Assembly: GCA_031404815.1 (NCBI GenBank)
Contig: JANNIH010000014.1
Location: 102,813-166,812 of the forward strand
Direction of reading: 5' to 3'
DNA from: DASYKS01 sp031404815
Lineage (GTDB): Bacteria; Acidobacteriota; Thermoanaerobaculia; Multivoradales; UBA5704
DNA: 64,000 bases
Made by a program: the position numbers and the translations under genes. The notes under the pieces are model-generated. The model ran no database searches. It was not told the DNA's origin and worked only from the letters and a program-made list of their open reading frames with translations. This document shows positions 42,512 through 51,420 of this stretch, piece after piece. Every line of letters starts with the position of its first letter. Position 1 is the first letter of the stretch.

Positions 42512-42702
42512 TCTCCATCCAAGGACGGAGTGATCGCTTCGGCGCGGTAGCCTTCGTCCATCTCACGAGTGAAGCGCTCCCGGCGAGCTTCGAAGACGCG
42601 AGCCTGGATGGCTTCGCTCGCAAAGTCACTGAACGGACGCGCCCCTGCCAGTTCCATGGCGGCGTCGTAGACTTCGTCGGGTAGAGAGATCGTGGTGCGC
42701 AT
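42481..42702 (-). CDS. Ribbon-helix-helix antitoxin (MazE-like)
   Basis: This 73-residue protein begins MRTTISLPDEVYDAAMELA, a ribbon-helix-helix strand and first helix. It continues with FSDFASEAIQARVFEARRERFTREMDEGYRAEA, an acidic toxin-binding tail. It would bind its own promoter and the MazF-like product encoded downstream. The toxin gene is broken, so this antitoxin is now orphaned, though it may still counter related toxins. Confidence 0.8.
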   Translation of the reverse strand: MRTTISLPDEVYDAAMELAGARPFSDFASEAIQARVFEARRERFTREMDEGYRAEAITPSLDGEWAQIEVDGL

Positions 42703-42806
42703 TGTTCACCTCGGCTTTCACCGCTCAAGATAGACGATACGAGGAGAATACGCCAAGGTGCAATCGAAGGACTCGATCGACTGCGCCTGGTTCTCTCCGG
42801 CCGTCC

Positions 42807-43343
42807 TCATCTGCCGCCCAAGAAGTAGACCTCTTCCAGCCACACCACCAATATGAAGAGAAGGTTCGTGGTGAGCGGCAGGGCGGCAATACGGTCCTTT
42901 CCGTACGAGGCGTAGTCCTCGACCTGGACCTCGAGGTACTCGACGAGCGGGACCGGGTACTGTCGGGTGGCCGCGCGCGCCTCGAAGCGCCCCTGAAGAT
43001 GGTCGCGGAAGGCAGGGTGCATCGGAGTCAGGCCCGAGACGGCTTTCATGTCGAGGTCCAGTTGGCTCAAGAAGTCCATCGAGGCTTTCTCGTCCTCCGA
43101 CGGGAACGGCCCGCGCCATGCCGAGTAGACGCTGAGAACGTCGCAGGCCAGATCGAGAAAAAGCTCGGCCATTGGCGGGCTGACCTCGGCGATTCCATCG
43201 GACCAAGCCCCGTACACGGCGTCGTACCAAAGAGGCATGCGGACCTGCGCGTCGTCCAAGATGGCGGTCAGTGCCGCTTCCGTCTGACCGCGCCCCATTA
43301 GGAGGATGGTGGCGAGCTCTTCTTCGAGCATCGGCGGTCTCAT
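42807..43343 (-). CDS. Hypothetical protein
   Basis: The 178-residue, mostly helical, acidic protein has LLMGRGQTEAALTAILDDAQVRMPLWYDAVYGAW near the N-terminus and a hydrophobic C-terminal stretch (LPLTTNLLFILVVWLEEVYFLGG). I recognise no family. A second frame across this region (42718-43398) is an antiphase shadow with arginine-rich composition. The ATG overlaps the stop of a small upstream frame by ATGA, which supports this start. Confidence 0.55.
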   Translation of the reverse strand: MRPPMLEEELATILLMGRGQTEAALTAILDDAQVRMPLWYDAVYGAWSDGIAEVSPPMAELFLDLACDVLSVYSAWRGPFPSEDEKASMDFLSQLDLDMKAVSGLTPMHPAFRDHLQGRFEARAATRQYPVPLVEYLEVQVEDYASYGKDRIAALPLTTNLLFILVVWLEEVYFLGGR

Positions 43344-43438
43344 CTTCGCTCGCGAAGTCGCTCGAACAGGTGGTACACCTCTCCTCGTCGAAGCTCACCC
43401 AGGTTTGGTAGATTCCGCAGCATGTCCAACGATACCAT
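43340..43438 (-). CDS. Very small protein coupled to the 178-residue gene
   Basis: A 32-codon frame reads MVSLDMLRNLPNLGELRRGEVYHLFERLRERR and ends in a four-base ATGA overlap with the next gene. A start at 43423 (27 codons) is equally possible. The overlap is the main argument that it is translated. Nothing is known of its function; it may be a remnant of a longer gene. Confidence 0.35.
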   Translation of the reverse strand: MVSLDMLRNLPNLGELRRGEVYHLFERLRERR

Positions 43439-43537
43439 TGCCCAGCTCAAACGGCGGCGAGAAGAGGGTTGAGAGGCGCCTGAACCGGGCGCGGGCCGGT
43501 ACAATAGGAACTCGACTTTTCCCAGGAGAGACCCGAC

Positions 43538-44071
43538 ATGACACTCCCCTTCACCATCGGCCGCCCCGGCCCGGACGAATACGCACGGCCTTACGGCCGC
43601 TACATCGAGCGAGCCACTGAAGCGGATCTGCTCGGCGCGCTTGAGACGCAGGCCGATGTCGTGGCCGCAACCTTCCTCGATCTGCCGCAGCACAAGGTCG
43701 ATTTTCGCTATGCGCCGGACAAGTGGACGCCGCGCGAGATGCTCGGTCATCTGATCGACTGCGAGCGCGTGATGGGCTTCCGCTCGCTTTGGTTCGCGCG
43801 GCAAGACCCGAGCAAGCTGCCGGGTTTCGAAGAAAGCGATTGGGCCAAAGAAGCCGGCCATGGCGACGCCCGATTGGACGCCTTGGTTGAAGAGTTCCTC
43901 ACCGTGAGGAGCGGCCACGTCCTGATGTTCCGGCACCTGCCAGCAGAGGCCTGGACGCGCGTTGGCATCGCGAACAAAAAGCCGGCGAGCGTTCGGGCGC
44001 TCGCCCATGTGATGCTCGGTCACGTTCGGCACCACTTCGCGATCCTTGAGGAACGGTATTTAGCCGGGTAA
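43538..44071 (+). CDS. DinB-family protein
   Basis: This 177-residue protein has the DinB four-helix pattern and the three-histidine metal site. The first lies in PDKWTPREMLGHLIDCERVMGFRSLWFARQD and the last two in VMLGHVRHHFAILEERY. The motif 'W(S/T)..E.LGHL.D.E' is typical of DinB_2 proteins. An AGGAGAGAC Shine-Dalgarno precedes ATG 43538. The role may be a bacillithiol- or mycothiol-like transferase or an unknown metal-dependent hydrolase. The next gene follows after 20 bp on the same strand. Confidence 0.88.
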   Translation: MTLPFTIGRPGPDEYARPYGRYIERATEADLLGALETQADVVAATFLDLPQHKVDFRYAPDKWTPREMLGHLIDCERVMGFRSLWFARQDPSKLPGFEESDWAKEAGHGDARLDALVEEFLTVRSGHVLMFRHLPAEAWTRVGIANKKPASVRALAHVMLGHVRHHFAILEERYLAG

Positions 44072-44091
44072 GGGGGCCGGATGAACCGGCT

Positions 44092-44766
44092 ATGAAACCG
44101 ACCGAGACCCTCGCCCGGCAGAGCCTCCCGGACGGCTCCGAGCTGTTCCTCACCCAACGGGACGGCGTCTACCGCTTGAGCTTGGACGGCCAGGAGCTGA
44201 TGGCCAGCCGCCAGGTCGCCTCGGAGGCCGAGCTCGCACGGATCGCTTGCGGTGAAATCGCCGAGCGCCCGGCGCCCAAGGTTCTGATCGGTGGCTTGGG
44301 GTTTGGCTACACGCTGCGGGCGGCGCTCGACCAGCTGCCCAAGGCGGCCTCGGTCGTCGTTTCCGAGCTGTTCGCGTTCCTGATCGAGGCGCATCGGGAC
44401 CCGGCGGGAGGGGTGGGTGATCTCGCCGGCCGGCCGCTCGAAGATCCCCGGGTGACTGCGGTCGAAGGGGACGTGCGCACCCTGCTCGGCCGGCCTGAGC
44501 GGTTCGACGCGATCCTGCTCGATGTCGACAACGGCCCTTGGGCGTTCACCGTGCCGTCGAACGAGCACCTCTATTCGGCCGCCGGGCTCGATCGGCTGCG
44601 ACAGAGCCTCACGTCCGGCGGCGTCCTCGCAATCTGGTCCGCCGAGCCCTCGCCGGAATTCGAGCAGCGCATGGAGCGGGCAGGATTCCGAGTGCGCACC
44701 GAGCGGGTCGCCGCCCGGGCTGGCTCGCGGCGGCGGCATACGATCTTCCTCGGGCGGACCAAGTAG
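44092..44766 (+). CDS. Spermidine-synthase-like methyltransferase-fold protein
   Basis: The 224-residue protein has the polyamine-synthase Rossmann core: KVLIGGLGFGYTLRAAL, SVVVSELFAFLIE, DPRVTAVEGDVRTLL and FDAILLDVDNGP. The N-terminal beta tetramerisation domain is short (YRLSLDGQELMASRQVASEAELARI). The catalytic Asp of true spermidine synthases (D-x-x-D-P) is replaced by DVDNGP, so it is probably a related enzyme and not a polyamine aminopropyltransferase. It probably forms an operon with the DinB gene. Confidence 0.8.
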   Translation: MKPTETLARQSLPDGSELFLTQRDGVYRLSLDGQELMASRQVASEAELARIACGEIAERPAPKVLIGGLGFGYTLRAALDQLPKAASVVVSELFAFLIEAHRDPAGGVGDLAGRPLEDPRVTAVEGDVRTLLGRPERFDAILLDVDNGPWAFTVPSNEHLYSAAGLDRLRQSLTSGGVLAIWSAEPSPEFEQRMERAGFRVRTERVAARAGSRRRHTIFLGRTK

Positions 44767-44826
44767 GGGCCCGCAGCCGTTAGACTCCAGAGCGAAACGA
44801 GGGACTCTAAGAGGAAGGTACTCCCC

Positions 44827-45338
44827 ATGAACCCAACAAAGACTGGAACCCAACTCGCTGTCGCCACCGTGGCCGCCGTCTCGATTCTGCTTGGAGCCGG
44901 CGCAGCAGCCCCCCGGCTCCCGTGCCCGCGGCGCCATCCACCGACCAGGCGGCGCTCGAAGCGCAGGTGAAGGCCACCGAGCTGGCGTTTGCCAAGACGA
45001 TGGCGGATCGAGATTTCGCGGCGTTCCAGTCGTTCCTCTCGGAGGAGGCGGTGTTCATGATGCGAGAATCGTTGCGCGGCAAGGAGAAGGTCGCCGCGTT
45101 ATGGAACCGCTTTTACGAGGGGAAAGAGGCGCCGTTCTCCTGGCGCCCGGAGCGGGTCGAAGTGCTCGATTCCGGGACGCTGGCGCTCTCCGAAGGACCG
45201 TCGTTCGATCCTTCGGGTCAGCAGGTCGGGACGTTCACCTCGATCTGGCGCCTGGAAGCCCCGGGCACCTGGCGCATCATCTTCGACAAAGGCTGCGATG
45301 TGGGCGCTCCGCCTGCACCGAAGCCCTCTCTGCCCTAA
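44827..45338 (+). pseudogene. Secreted SnoaL/DUF4440-like protein, frameshifted after the signal peptide
   Basis: From ATG 44827 a signal peptide is encoded (LAVATVAAVSILLGAGAAA). The frame then runs into arginine-rich nonsense. The body of the protein (EAQVKATELAFAKTMADRDFAAFQSFLSEEAVFM, then WRPERVEVLDSGTLALSEGPS and TSIWRLEAPGTWRIIFDKGCD) continues in another frame from about 44922. One extra C in the C6 run at 44909-44914 would fuse them. Body and length match the nuclear-transport-factor-like DUF4440 family. It is either a sequencing error, a recent mutation or a phase-variable tract. Confidence 0.7.
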
Positions 45339-46105
45339 GCGCCGAGCGCCTTCTTGTATTCAGCCGAGACGAAGTCCCAGTTGACCACCTTGAGCCAGGC
45401 GGCGATGTAGTCGGGCCGGCGGTTCTGGTACTTCAAGTAGTAGGCGTGCTCCCAGACGTCGATCCCGAGCAGCGGGGTCTTTCCCGCCATCCAGGGGTTG
45501 TCCTGGTTCGGCGTCGTCTCCAAACCGAGCGTCTTGTCTTTGGCGAGGCTAAGCCAGGCCCAGCCGCTGCCGAAGACCGAAGCCGCCGAGGCGGTCATCT
45601 GTTCCGCCAGTTTGTCGTACGAACCGAACGTCTTGTCGATCGCCTTGGCCAGCTCGCCCGAGGGACGGCTCGGCGCCCCCGGCGCCATGATCTGCCAGAA
45701 CAGGCTGTGGTTGGCGTGCCCGCCGCCGTGATTGCGCACGGCGTTGCGCACCGCTTCGGGCACCGCGGCCAGGTCGCCCACCAGCTGCTCCACACTCTTG
45801 CCTGCGAGTTCCGGTTTGCCGGCGACCGCGTCGTTCAGCTTATTGACGTAGGTCGCGTGGTGCTTGTCGTGATGGATCATCATGGTCTGCGCATCGATGT
45901 GCGGTTCGAGCGCATCGAACGCGTAGGGGAGCTTCGGCAGGGTGAAAGGACCGGCGGCGGGCGCCGGAGCGGGTGCAGCGGTGGGGGCCGGGGTGGCTGC
46001 CGGAACCGCCGCGGCTTGACCCGAGGCAAAGCGGGCGGAAACGAGGGTGCTCGCGGCACCGGCGGCGAGGACCGAACCTGCGAGAACTTGACGGCGGGTA
46101 AGCAT
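45335..46105 (-). CDS. Fe/Mn superoxide dismutase with Tat signal
   Basis: This 256-residue protein opens with a twin-arginine signal (LTRRQVLAGSVLAAGAAS), then a proline- and alanine-rich linker (about 32-52). The complete SOD follows: LPYAFDALEPHIDAQTMMIHHDKHHATYVNKLN, GGGHANHSLFWQIM, FGSGWAWL and DVWEHAYYLKYQNRRPDYI. The metal ligands (two His, Asp and His) are all present. Export of an Fe/Mn SOD is unusual and fits protection of periplasmic respiratory centres. It is the last gene of the long respiratory run. Confidence 0.93.
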   Translation of the reverse strand: MLTRRQVLAGSVLAAGAASTLVSARFASGQAAAVPAATPAPTAAPAPAPAAGPFTLPKLPYAFDALEPHIDAQTMMIHHDKHHATYVNKLNDAVAGKPELAGKSVEQLVGDLAAVPEAVRNAVRNHGGGHANHSLFWQIMAPGAPSRPSGELAKAIDKTFGSYDKLAEQMTASAASVFGSGWAWLSLAKDKTLGLETTPNQDNPWMAGKTPLLGIDVWEHAYYLKYQNRRPDYIAAWLKVVNWDFVSAEYKKALGA

Positions 46106-46175
46106 GGGGCGACTCCTTTTGAAGAGGCGCCGGGGCGGCCCCCTCGGCGCGGTCCACGACAACGTGGTTCGCCGG

Positions 46176-46781
46176 TTACTTTACCTGAACGCGCGCTAGG
46201 AGCTGATCGAAGATCTCCCGCACCTCGGCCACTCCCGGATCGGGAAAATTGTCGGGGTGATCCCAGAACTCGGCGAGGCCCCCCTGCCGCCACCCCTCGT
46301 AGACCGAAACCTTGAGCATCAGCTGGAGCTTGTCGCACGCCTTGACCAGCCGCGCTTCAGCGCTCACTCCCCGTTCGTACTCCTCGTAGAGCGCGCGGGC
46401 GTCGACCGGCAGCGGCGCCAGAATGTCGTCCATCGCGAGCGATTCCGCGGCTTTCTTGGCGCCCACGGGGAAGTAGGGCGCCGCCGTGCGCGGCAGGTCG
46501 CCCACCCGCAGCTCGGCGAGGTCGTGGACCAGGGCAATACCTACGGCGCGGTGAACATCGAGGCCCGGAATCTTCGGCCCAAGGGCCCAGACCAGGAAGA
46601 CGACGTGGAAGCTGTGCTCGGTGACGCTCTCGGGAACCGGCACACCGCGCAGAACATAGCCGCTACGCGGGACCCGGTCGAGAATCTGCAGCTCGAGAAA
46701 CAGATCGAGCAGAGACTCGTTGCGGCGGTTGCCGCGGAGAGTCCCCCGGTCGGCCGCTCGGCCGACCGCCTCATCACTCAT
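46176..46781 (-). CDS. HD-domain phosphohydrolase, YfbR-like
   Basis: The 201-residue protein has LLDLFLELQILDRVPRSGYVLRGVPVPESVTEHSFHV (His56), GIALVHDLAELRVGD (His86, Asp87) and later an acidic D in the helix LVKACDKLQLMLK. This is the pattern of 5'-deoxynucleotidase YfbR and the related HD_3 family. It probably dephosphorylates nucleotides. ATG at 46781 overlaps the end of coxD by 8 bp; the longer frame upstream is inside coxD. Confidence 0.85.
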   Translation of the reverse strand: MSDEAVGRAADRGTLRGNRRNESLLDLFLELQILDRVPRSGYVLRGVPVPESVTEHSFHVVFLVWALGPKIPGLDVHRAVGIALVHDLAELRVGDLPRTAAPYFPVGAKKAAESLAMDDILAPLPVDARALYEEYERGVSAEARLVKACDKLQLMLKVSVYEGWRQGGLAEFWDHPDNFPDPGVAEVREIFDQLLARVQVK

Positions 46782-47175
46782 GTCGGGCAGCCGCGGTAGC
46801 CGGTCCGGGAGCGACGGCGACGGCGGCATCGCCCATCTGGCCACCCAGCCCCAGGCCCGGCGCCTCGTACGGCGCGCCGCGAACCTCGTCCGACATCCGG
46901 CGCGTCGTGTAATCCATCATCGTGACACCGATCAGAAAGACCAGCCAGAGCACCGAACCGATGACGGTGAGCTGGGTGAGGCGCGTGCTGTATTTGACGT
47001 GCATGAAGAACAGCACGACCAGAGTCGCCTTGGTCACCGCGATGACCATCGCCACAATGTCGTTCGCGGCGCCGAGATCGAACTTCGCGACTACCACGGT
47101 CGCCGCGGTGAGGACCATCAGCGCGGCAAAGACCAGGATGTACGGCTTGAGAGAGGGCTTGTGTTCGGAGGACAT
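46774..47175 (-). CDS. Cytochrome c oxidase subunit IV (caa3 type)
   Basis: This 133-residue protein has three transmembrane segments (about 12-30, 38-58 and 69-88). The family pattern is ILVFAALMVLTAATVVVAKFDLG, then IVAMVIAVTKATLVVLFFMHVKYSTRLT, the KA.LV..FFMH...S signature of prokaryotic subunit IV. The C-terminal tail is glycine- and alanine-rich. It lies 22 bp after coxC in the oxidase operon. Confidence 0.92.
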   Translation of the reverse strand: MSSEHKPSLKPYILVFAALMVLTAATVVVAKFDLGAANDIVAMVIAVTKATLVVLFFMHVKYSTRLTQLTVIGSVLWLVFLIGVTMMDYTTRRMSDEVRGAPYEAPGLGLGGQMGDAAVAVAPGPATAAARHE

Positions 47176-47197
47176 GGGTTGCGGTCTCCCGGTTCCG

Positions 47198-47917
47198 TCA
47201 GCGCGCGTGGTAGCCGAGCAGGTAGAGGAGCGGAAAGAGGAAGATCCAGACGATGTCGACGAAGTGCCAATAGAGCCCGGTCATCTCGAGAGGGTTGTAG
47301 TAGGTCGAATCGAACCGCCCCTTGTTCGACTGCACGACCAGCCAGGCCAAGAGCCCGATGCCGATGACCATGTGCAGCGCATGAATGCCGGTCATGACGA
47401 AGTAGAGCGAGAAGAACATCTCGGCCGGCCGCGCATGGTCCGGCGTGAACTGGGAGGGATCGAAATTCGGCCCCGGCACCAGATGGTGGGTGAACTTCTC
47501 CTTGTACTCGAACGCCTTGACCACCAAGAAGGTCGCACCGAGTACGATCGTCGCGAGCAGCCAGCCGACGATCGCCTTCTTGCGGTTGACCTGGGCGGCG
47601 TAGATCGCAAGCGCCATGGTGAGCGAAGAGCAGATCAGCACGCCGGTGTTGATCGCGCCCATCGGCACGTTCAGGTGGTGGCTCGCCTCGGCAAAGACCC
47701 CAGGGAAGCGCAAACGGTAGAGCACGTAGGTCGCAAACAGGCCGCCGAAGAACAGGACCTCGGTGACCAGGAACATCCACATGCCGAGCGACGAGGAGTC
47801 CTTCTGCTGCTCCAAGGTATCGAAATGGTGTTGCAGGTCGGGATGGTGAGCGACGGCGTGCCCGGCCGCCGCGGTACCCGCAGCGCCACCCGCCGCGCCA
47901 AGCGCCGGATTAGACAA
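47198..47917 (-). CDS. Cytochrome c oxidase subunit III
   Basis: The 239-residue protein has seven hydrophobic segments, and the heme-copper oxidase subunit III signatures GMWMFLVTEVLFFGGLFATYVLYR, FFSLYFVMTGIHALHMVIGIG and NPLEMTGLYWHFVDIVWIFLFPLLYLLG. The best start is TTG 47917, which overlaps the coxA stop by 8 bp. The open frame extends further upstream but only inside coxA. Confidence 0.93.
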   Translation of the reverse strand: MSNPALGAAGGAAGTAAAGHAVAHHPDLQHHFDTLEQQKDSSSLGMWMFLVTEVLFFGGLFATYVLYRLRFPGVFAEASHHLNVPMGAINTGVLICSSLTMALAIYAAQVNRKKAIVGWLLATIVLGATFLVVKAFEYKEKFTHHLVPGPNFDPSQFTPDHARPAEMFFSLYFVMTGIHALHMVIGIGLLAWLVVQSNKGRFDSTYYNPLEMTGLYWHFVDIVWIFLFPLLYLLGYHAR

Positions 47918-49568
47918 GGGCGGCCTCCCCTTTGGCGGCGGTGGTCGGCCGCTGGTCGTGGTAGTCGTAGGCGTCGTGGGTGACGATCGGCGTCTCGTGG
48001 AAATTGAAGGTCGGCGGCGGCGAACTGGTCTGCCATTCGAGGCCGACCGCGCCCCACGGGTTGTCGCCCGCCTTCTCGCCGTAGCGCATCGACCAGGCGA
48101 AATAGATCGCCGGCAGCAGGTAGCCGATGCCGAGGATCGAGGCACCCGCGGTCGACAGCACGTTCAACACCTGGAACTCCGGAGCGTAGCTCCAATAGCG
48201 CCGCGGCATCCCCATGTAGCCGAGGATGAACTGCGGGAAGAAGGTCAGGTTAAAGCCTACGAAGACGAGCATCGCGGAGACCTTGGCCCAGAACGGCCGA
48301 TAGATCCGGCCGGTGATCTTCGGCCACCAGTAGTGGAGCCCGCCTAAGTACGCCATGATCGTGCCGCCGACCATGACGTAATGGAAGTGCGCGACGATGA
48401 AGTAGGTGTCGTGCAGGTGGACGTCGATGCCGAGCGTGCCGAGCATGACCCCGGTGAGTCCGCCGATCGTGAACAGGCCGATGAACCCGAGGGCGTAGAG
48501 CATGGGGGTATCCCAGCTGACCGAACCTTCGTAGAGCGTGGCGGTCCAGTTGAACACTTTGACCGCCGAGGGGATGGCGACCAGCATGGTCAGGAGCGAG
48601 AAGACCGTCGAGGCGTAGATCGACTGGCCGGAGACGAACATGTGGTGGCCCCAGACCAGGAAGCCGAGCACCGCGATCGCGATCGAGGCGAACGCCACGA
48701 TCTTGTAGCCGAAGATTGGCTTGCGCGCAAACGCCGCGATCAGCTCGGAGACGACCCCCATGGCGGGGAGCACCATGATGTAGACCGCCGGATGGGAGTA
48801 GAACCAGAACAGGTGCTGGAACAGCACCGGATCGCCCCCCAACCGCGGGTCGAACAGCCCGAGGTGGAGCGCTCGCTCGGCGGCGACCATCAGGATGGTG
48901 ACCGCGACCACCGGCGTGCCGAGCAGCATGATCAAGCTGGTCGCGTAGTTCGACCAGATGAACAGCGGCAGCCGAAACCAGGTCATCCCCGGCGCGCGCA
49001 TGCGGTGGATCGTGACCACGAAGTTGAGGCCGGTCAAGATCGACGAGAAGCCGGCGATGAAAACGCCGAGCGCCGCCATCATCACCTGGCCCTGCGCGTA
49101 TTCGGTCGAGAGCGGAGTGTAGAACGTCCAGCCGGTATCAACGCCACCGTGAATCATCGCCCAGAGCGTGAATGCGCCGCCGAAGACGTAGAGGTACCAA
49201 GAGAGCAGGTTGATCCGGGGGAACGCCAGGTCCTTGGCCCCGATCATCAAAGGGACCAGGAAGTTGCCCAAGATCGCCGGGATCGACGGGATCAGGAAGA
49301 AGAACACCATCGAGATCCCGTGCATCGAGAACACGCGATTGTAGGTGTCGGCCTGAAGCAGGTCGCCCTCGGGGGTGAGCAGCTCCAAGCGCATCAACAG
49401 CGCCATCACGCCGCCGATGAAGAAGAAGCCGGTGACCGAGAACAGGTAGAGCAGCGCGATCCGCTTGTGGTCCCGGGTCAACAGCCAGGAGCGCAGGCCG
49501 TAGCCGTTGTTCAGGTAGTTTTTGCTCGCGCTGGGCGCGTTCAGATCGTGGACCGCGGCGTGACTCAT
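47910..49568 (-). CDS. Cytochrome c oxidase subunit I (A2-type heme-copper oxidase)
   Basis: This 552-residue protein has twelve helices and all heme and CuB ligands: FSMHGISMVFFF, the YSHPAVYIMVLPAMG helix VI, VWGHHMFVSG with the CuB histidines, and LHDTYFIVAHFHYVMVGG. Helix VI has YSHPAV in place of GHPEV, the mark of the A2 subfamily: proton delivery uses Tyr-Ser and not Glu. It pumps protons while reducing O2. ATG overlaps the coxB stop by 4 bp. Confidence 0.96.
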   Translation of the reverse strand: MSHAAVHDLNAPSASKNYLNNGYGLRSWLLTRDHKRIALLYLFSVTGFFFIGGVMALLMRLELLTPEGDLLQADTYNRVFSMHGISMVFFFLIPSIPAILGNFLVPLMIGAKDLAFPRINLLSWYLYVFGGAFTLWAMIHGGVDTGWTFYTPLSTEYAQGQVMMAALGVFIAGFSSILTGLNFVVTIHRMRAPGMTWFRLPLFIWSNYATSLIMLLGTPVVAVTILMVAAERALHLGLFDPRLGGDPVLFQHLFWFYSHPAVYIMVLPAMGVVSELIAAFARKPIFGYKIVAFASIAIAVLGFLVWGHHMFVSGQSIYASTVFSLLTMLVAIPSAVKVFNWTATLYEGSVSWDTPMLYALGFIGLFTIGGLTGVMLGTLGIDVHLHDTYFIVAHFHYVMVGGTIMAYLGGLHYWWPKITGRIYRPFWAKVSAMLVFVGFNLTFFPQFILGYMGMPRRYWSYAPEFQVLNVLSTAGASILGIGYLLPAIYFAWSMRYGEKAGDNPWGAVGLEWQTSSPPPTFNFHETPIVTHDAYDYHDQRPTTAAKGEAALV

Positions 49569-50563
49569 AGCGTCCCTCGGTCGGCCGCGGCACCGTTACC
49601 GTCGGCCGCAGCCTGCTTGGGGGAATGACCTTCGAGCGACTTGATGTAGGCGAGCAGCGCGGCGAGCTGCTCTTCGCTCACCTGCCCCTGGAACGTCGGC
49701 ATGATCGGCTGCCACCCCGCGACCACCTTGGTCGCCGGGTTGAGGATCGACTCGCGGAGATAGGTGTCATCCGCTTTGGCGGTGCCGCCATCGGCGAGCG
49801 CCACCTCGGTGCCGTAGAGGCCTGCGAGCTGCGGCGCGCGCGCCGGGCGCGGGTCTTTGGCGTCGCGATGGCAGGTGTCGCAAGCGAGGGTCGCAAACAG
49901 CTGCGCTCCCGAGGCGATCGGCGTCTTGGTCGCCGGGCTGCCGGCCAGCCACTTTTCGTATTCGTGCGGCTCCATCGCGATCACCTGGCCGATCATCCGC
50001 GAATGCTCGGTGCCGCAGTACTCGGCGCAGAACAGGTGATAGCTCCCCGCCTTGGTCGCCTTGAACCAGAGCGTCGTGTAGCGCCCGGGCACCGCGTCCT
50101 GCTTGGTCCGGAAGGCCGGCACGTAGAGGCTGTGGATGACGTCCTCGGAGGTCATGGTGACTTTGATCGCCTGGCCGACCGGCACGTGCAGCGTGTTGAT
50201 CTCGCGCACCCCTTCCGGATGCTGGAACTTCCACATCCACTGCTTGCCGACCGCAAAGTACTCCTGGGCGTCCGACGGCGGCCGGTAGAGGTCGAAGAAG
50301 ACGCGCGTTCCCCAGACGAACATCACCAGGCAGATGATCAACGGAATCACCGACCAGACGATTTCGAGCAGCGGCGCTTCCTTCTCTTCGAGGCCGATCT
50401 CGTCTTCATGGCGCCGCCGATACTTGACGAAGAAGAAGACGAGCAGAGCTGCGATCAGCAGAGAAAAGAAAACGCTGATCGCCGCCCAGGCGAGGTAGAG
50501 GGCGTCGACCTGGCCGGCCATGCTCGACGCCGAATCGGGGAAAAATTGGAGCTCGCTCCGCAT
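49565..50563 (-). CDS. Cytochrome c oxidase subunit II fused to cytochrome c
   Basis: The 332-residue protein has two transmembrane helices (about 20-47 and 66-90) and a cupredoxin domain with the CuA ligands His144, Cys179, Cys183, His187 and Met190 (FCAEYCGTEHSRM). A C-terminal cytochrome c domain has heme motif CDTCH at 228-232 and a distal Met in MPTFQGQVSEEQL. The fusion identifies a caa3-type oxidase. It takes electrons from ACIII. The gene is 2 bp after sco and overlaps coxA. Confidence 0.95.
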   Translation of the reverse strand: MRSELQFFPDSASSMAGQVDALYLAWAAISVFFSLLIAALLVFFFVKYRRRHEDEIGLEEKEAPLLEIVWSVIPLIICLVMFVWGTRVFFDLYRPPSDAQEYFAVGKQWMWKFQHPEGVREINTLHVPVGQAIKVTMTSEDVIHSLYVPAFRTKQDAVPGRYTTLWFKATKAGSYHLFCAEYCGTEHSRMIGQVIAMEPHEYEKWLAGSPATKTPIASGAQLFATLACDTCHRDAKDPRPARAPQLAGLYGTEVALADGGTAKADDTYLRESILNPATKVVAGWQPIMPTFQGQVSEEQLAALLAYIKSLEGHSPKQAAADGNGAAADRGTL

Positions 50564-50565
50564 GG

Positions 50566-51420
50566 TCAAGCAGCCCTCAGCGAGTTGATCTCCCGCCGCC
50601 GCAAAATGACGATCATCGACAGCAGGCCGGTGACCGTCAGAGCGGCTAGTACGCGGAGGATGTTGAAGGTCGCGGCGCTGTATTTGCCCACGGCCGGGTC
50701 GTAGTGAAAGCAGAACAGCAGGAGTCGATCCGAAACCGTCCCGATCCGGCGCGATGCCGCCTCGACCAGGCCGAGCCGCACGTCGCGGGGGGGATAGTCG
50801 ATGCCGTAAAAATAGCGCGAGATCTGCCCCTCGGGGGTGAGCACGATGACGCCCGCCGCATGGGCGAACTGCTTCGTCTGCTCGTCCCACTGGTAGCGAA
50901 AGCCGACCGCGCGGGTGAGCCGGCGAATCGAAGCTTCATCGCCGGTCAAGAAGTGCCAGCCGGCCGCGGTCGCTACGTCACCGTAGCGGGCGACCACTTT
51001 GTTCTTGGTCTCGGCCGCTCCTTGAGGCCGGTCGCGCGGATCGAAGCTCGCGACCACGACGTCGAAGTCCTTACCCGGGGTGAGCCCCACCGCCTTGAGG
51101 GTCGAGGCGAGGTCGTCGAGCACCACGGTGCAGAGCATCGGGCAGCTGTAGTAGGCGAGCACGAAAACCACCGGCCGCTCCGTGAAGTAGTCGGCGAGGC
51201 GAACGGACTTGCCGCGCTCGTCTTTGAAGCCCAGTCCGAGCGGCAGTCGGTCGCCCAGTCGCTGGTCGTAGCCGATCCCGGTGAGCTGCGGCGGCAGTTG
51301 GGTGGGCGGCGGCGGCGACAGCTGCGCCCGGCCGGCAACCGCCGCGCCACTCGATACGAGCAGCGCGAGCAGCGCCGCGCGGGGCACGCCCCCGATGCTC
51401 GAAACGCGGAATCGGTTCAA
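50566..51420 (-). CDS. Sco1/SenC-like copper chaperone
   Basis: This 284-residue protein has a signal or anchor helix (about 12-30), then a thioredoxin-fold Sco domain. The copper motif is YYSCPMLC (Cys93, Cys97) and the distal His lies in KQFAHAAGVIVLTPEG. A C-terminal transmembrane helix (about 255-274) is an addition typical of ACIII clusters. It delivers copper to CuA of the adjacent coxB product. ATG overlaps the previous stop by ATGA. Confidence 0.93.
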   Translation of the reverse strand: MNRFRVSSIGGVPRAALLALLVSSGAAVAGRAQLSPPPPTQLPPQLTGIGYDQRLGDRLPLGLGFKDERGKSVRLADYFTERPVVFVLAYYSCPMLCTVVLDDLASTLKAVGLTPGKDFDVVVASFDPRDRPQGAAETKNKVVARYGDVATAAGWHFLTGDEASIRRLTRAVGFRYQWDEQTKQFAHAAGVIVLTPEGQISRYFYGIDYPPRDVRLGLVEAASRRIGTVSDRLLLFCFHYDPAVGKYSAATFNILRVLAALTVTGLLSMIVILRRREINSLRAA

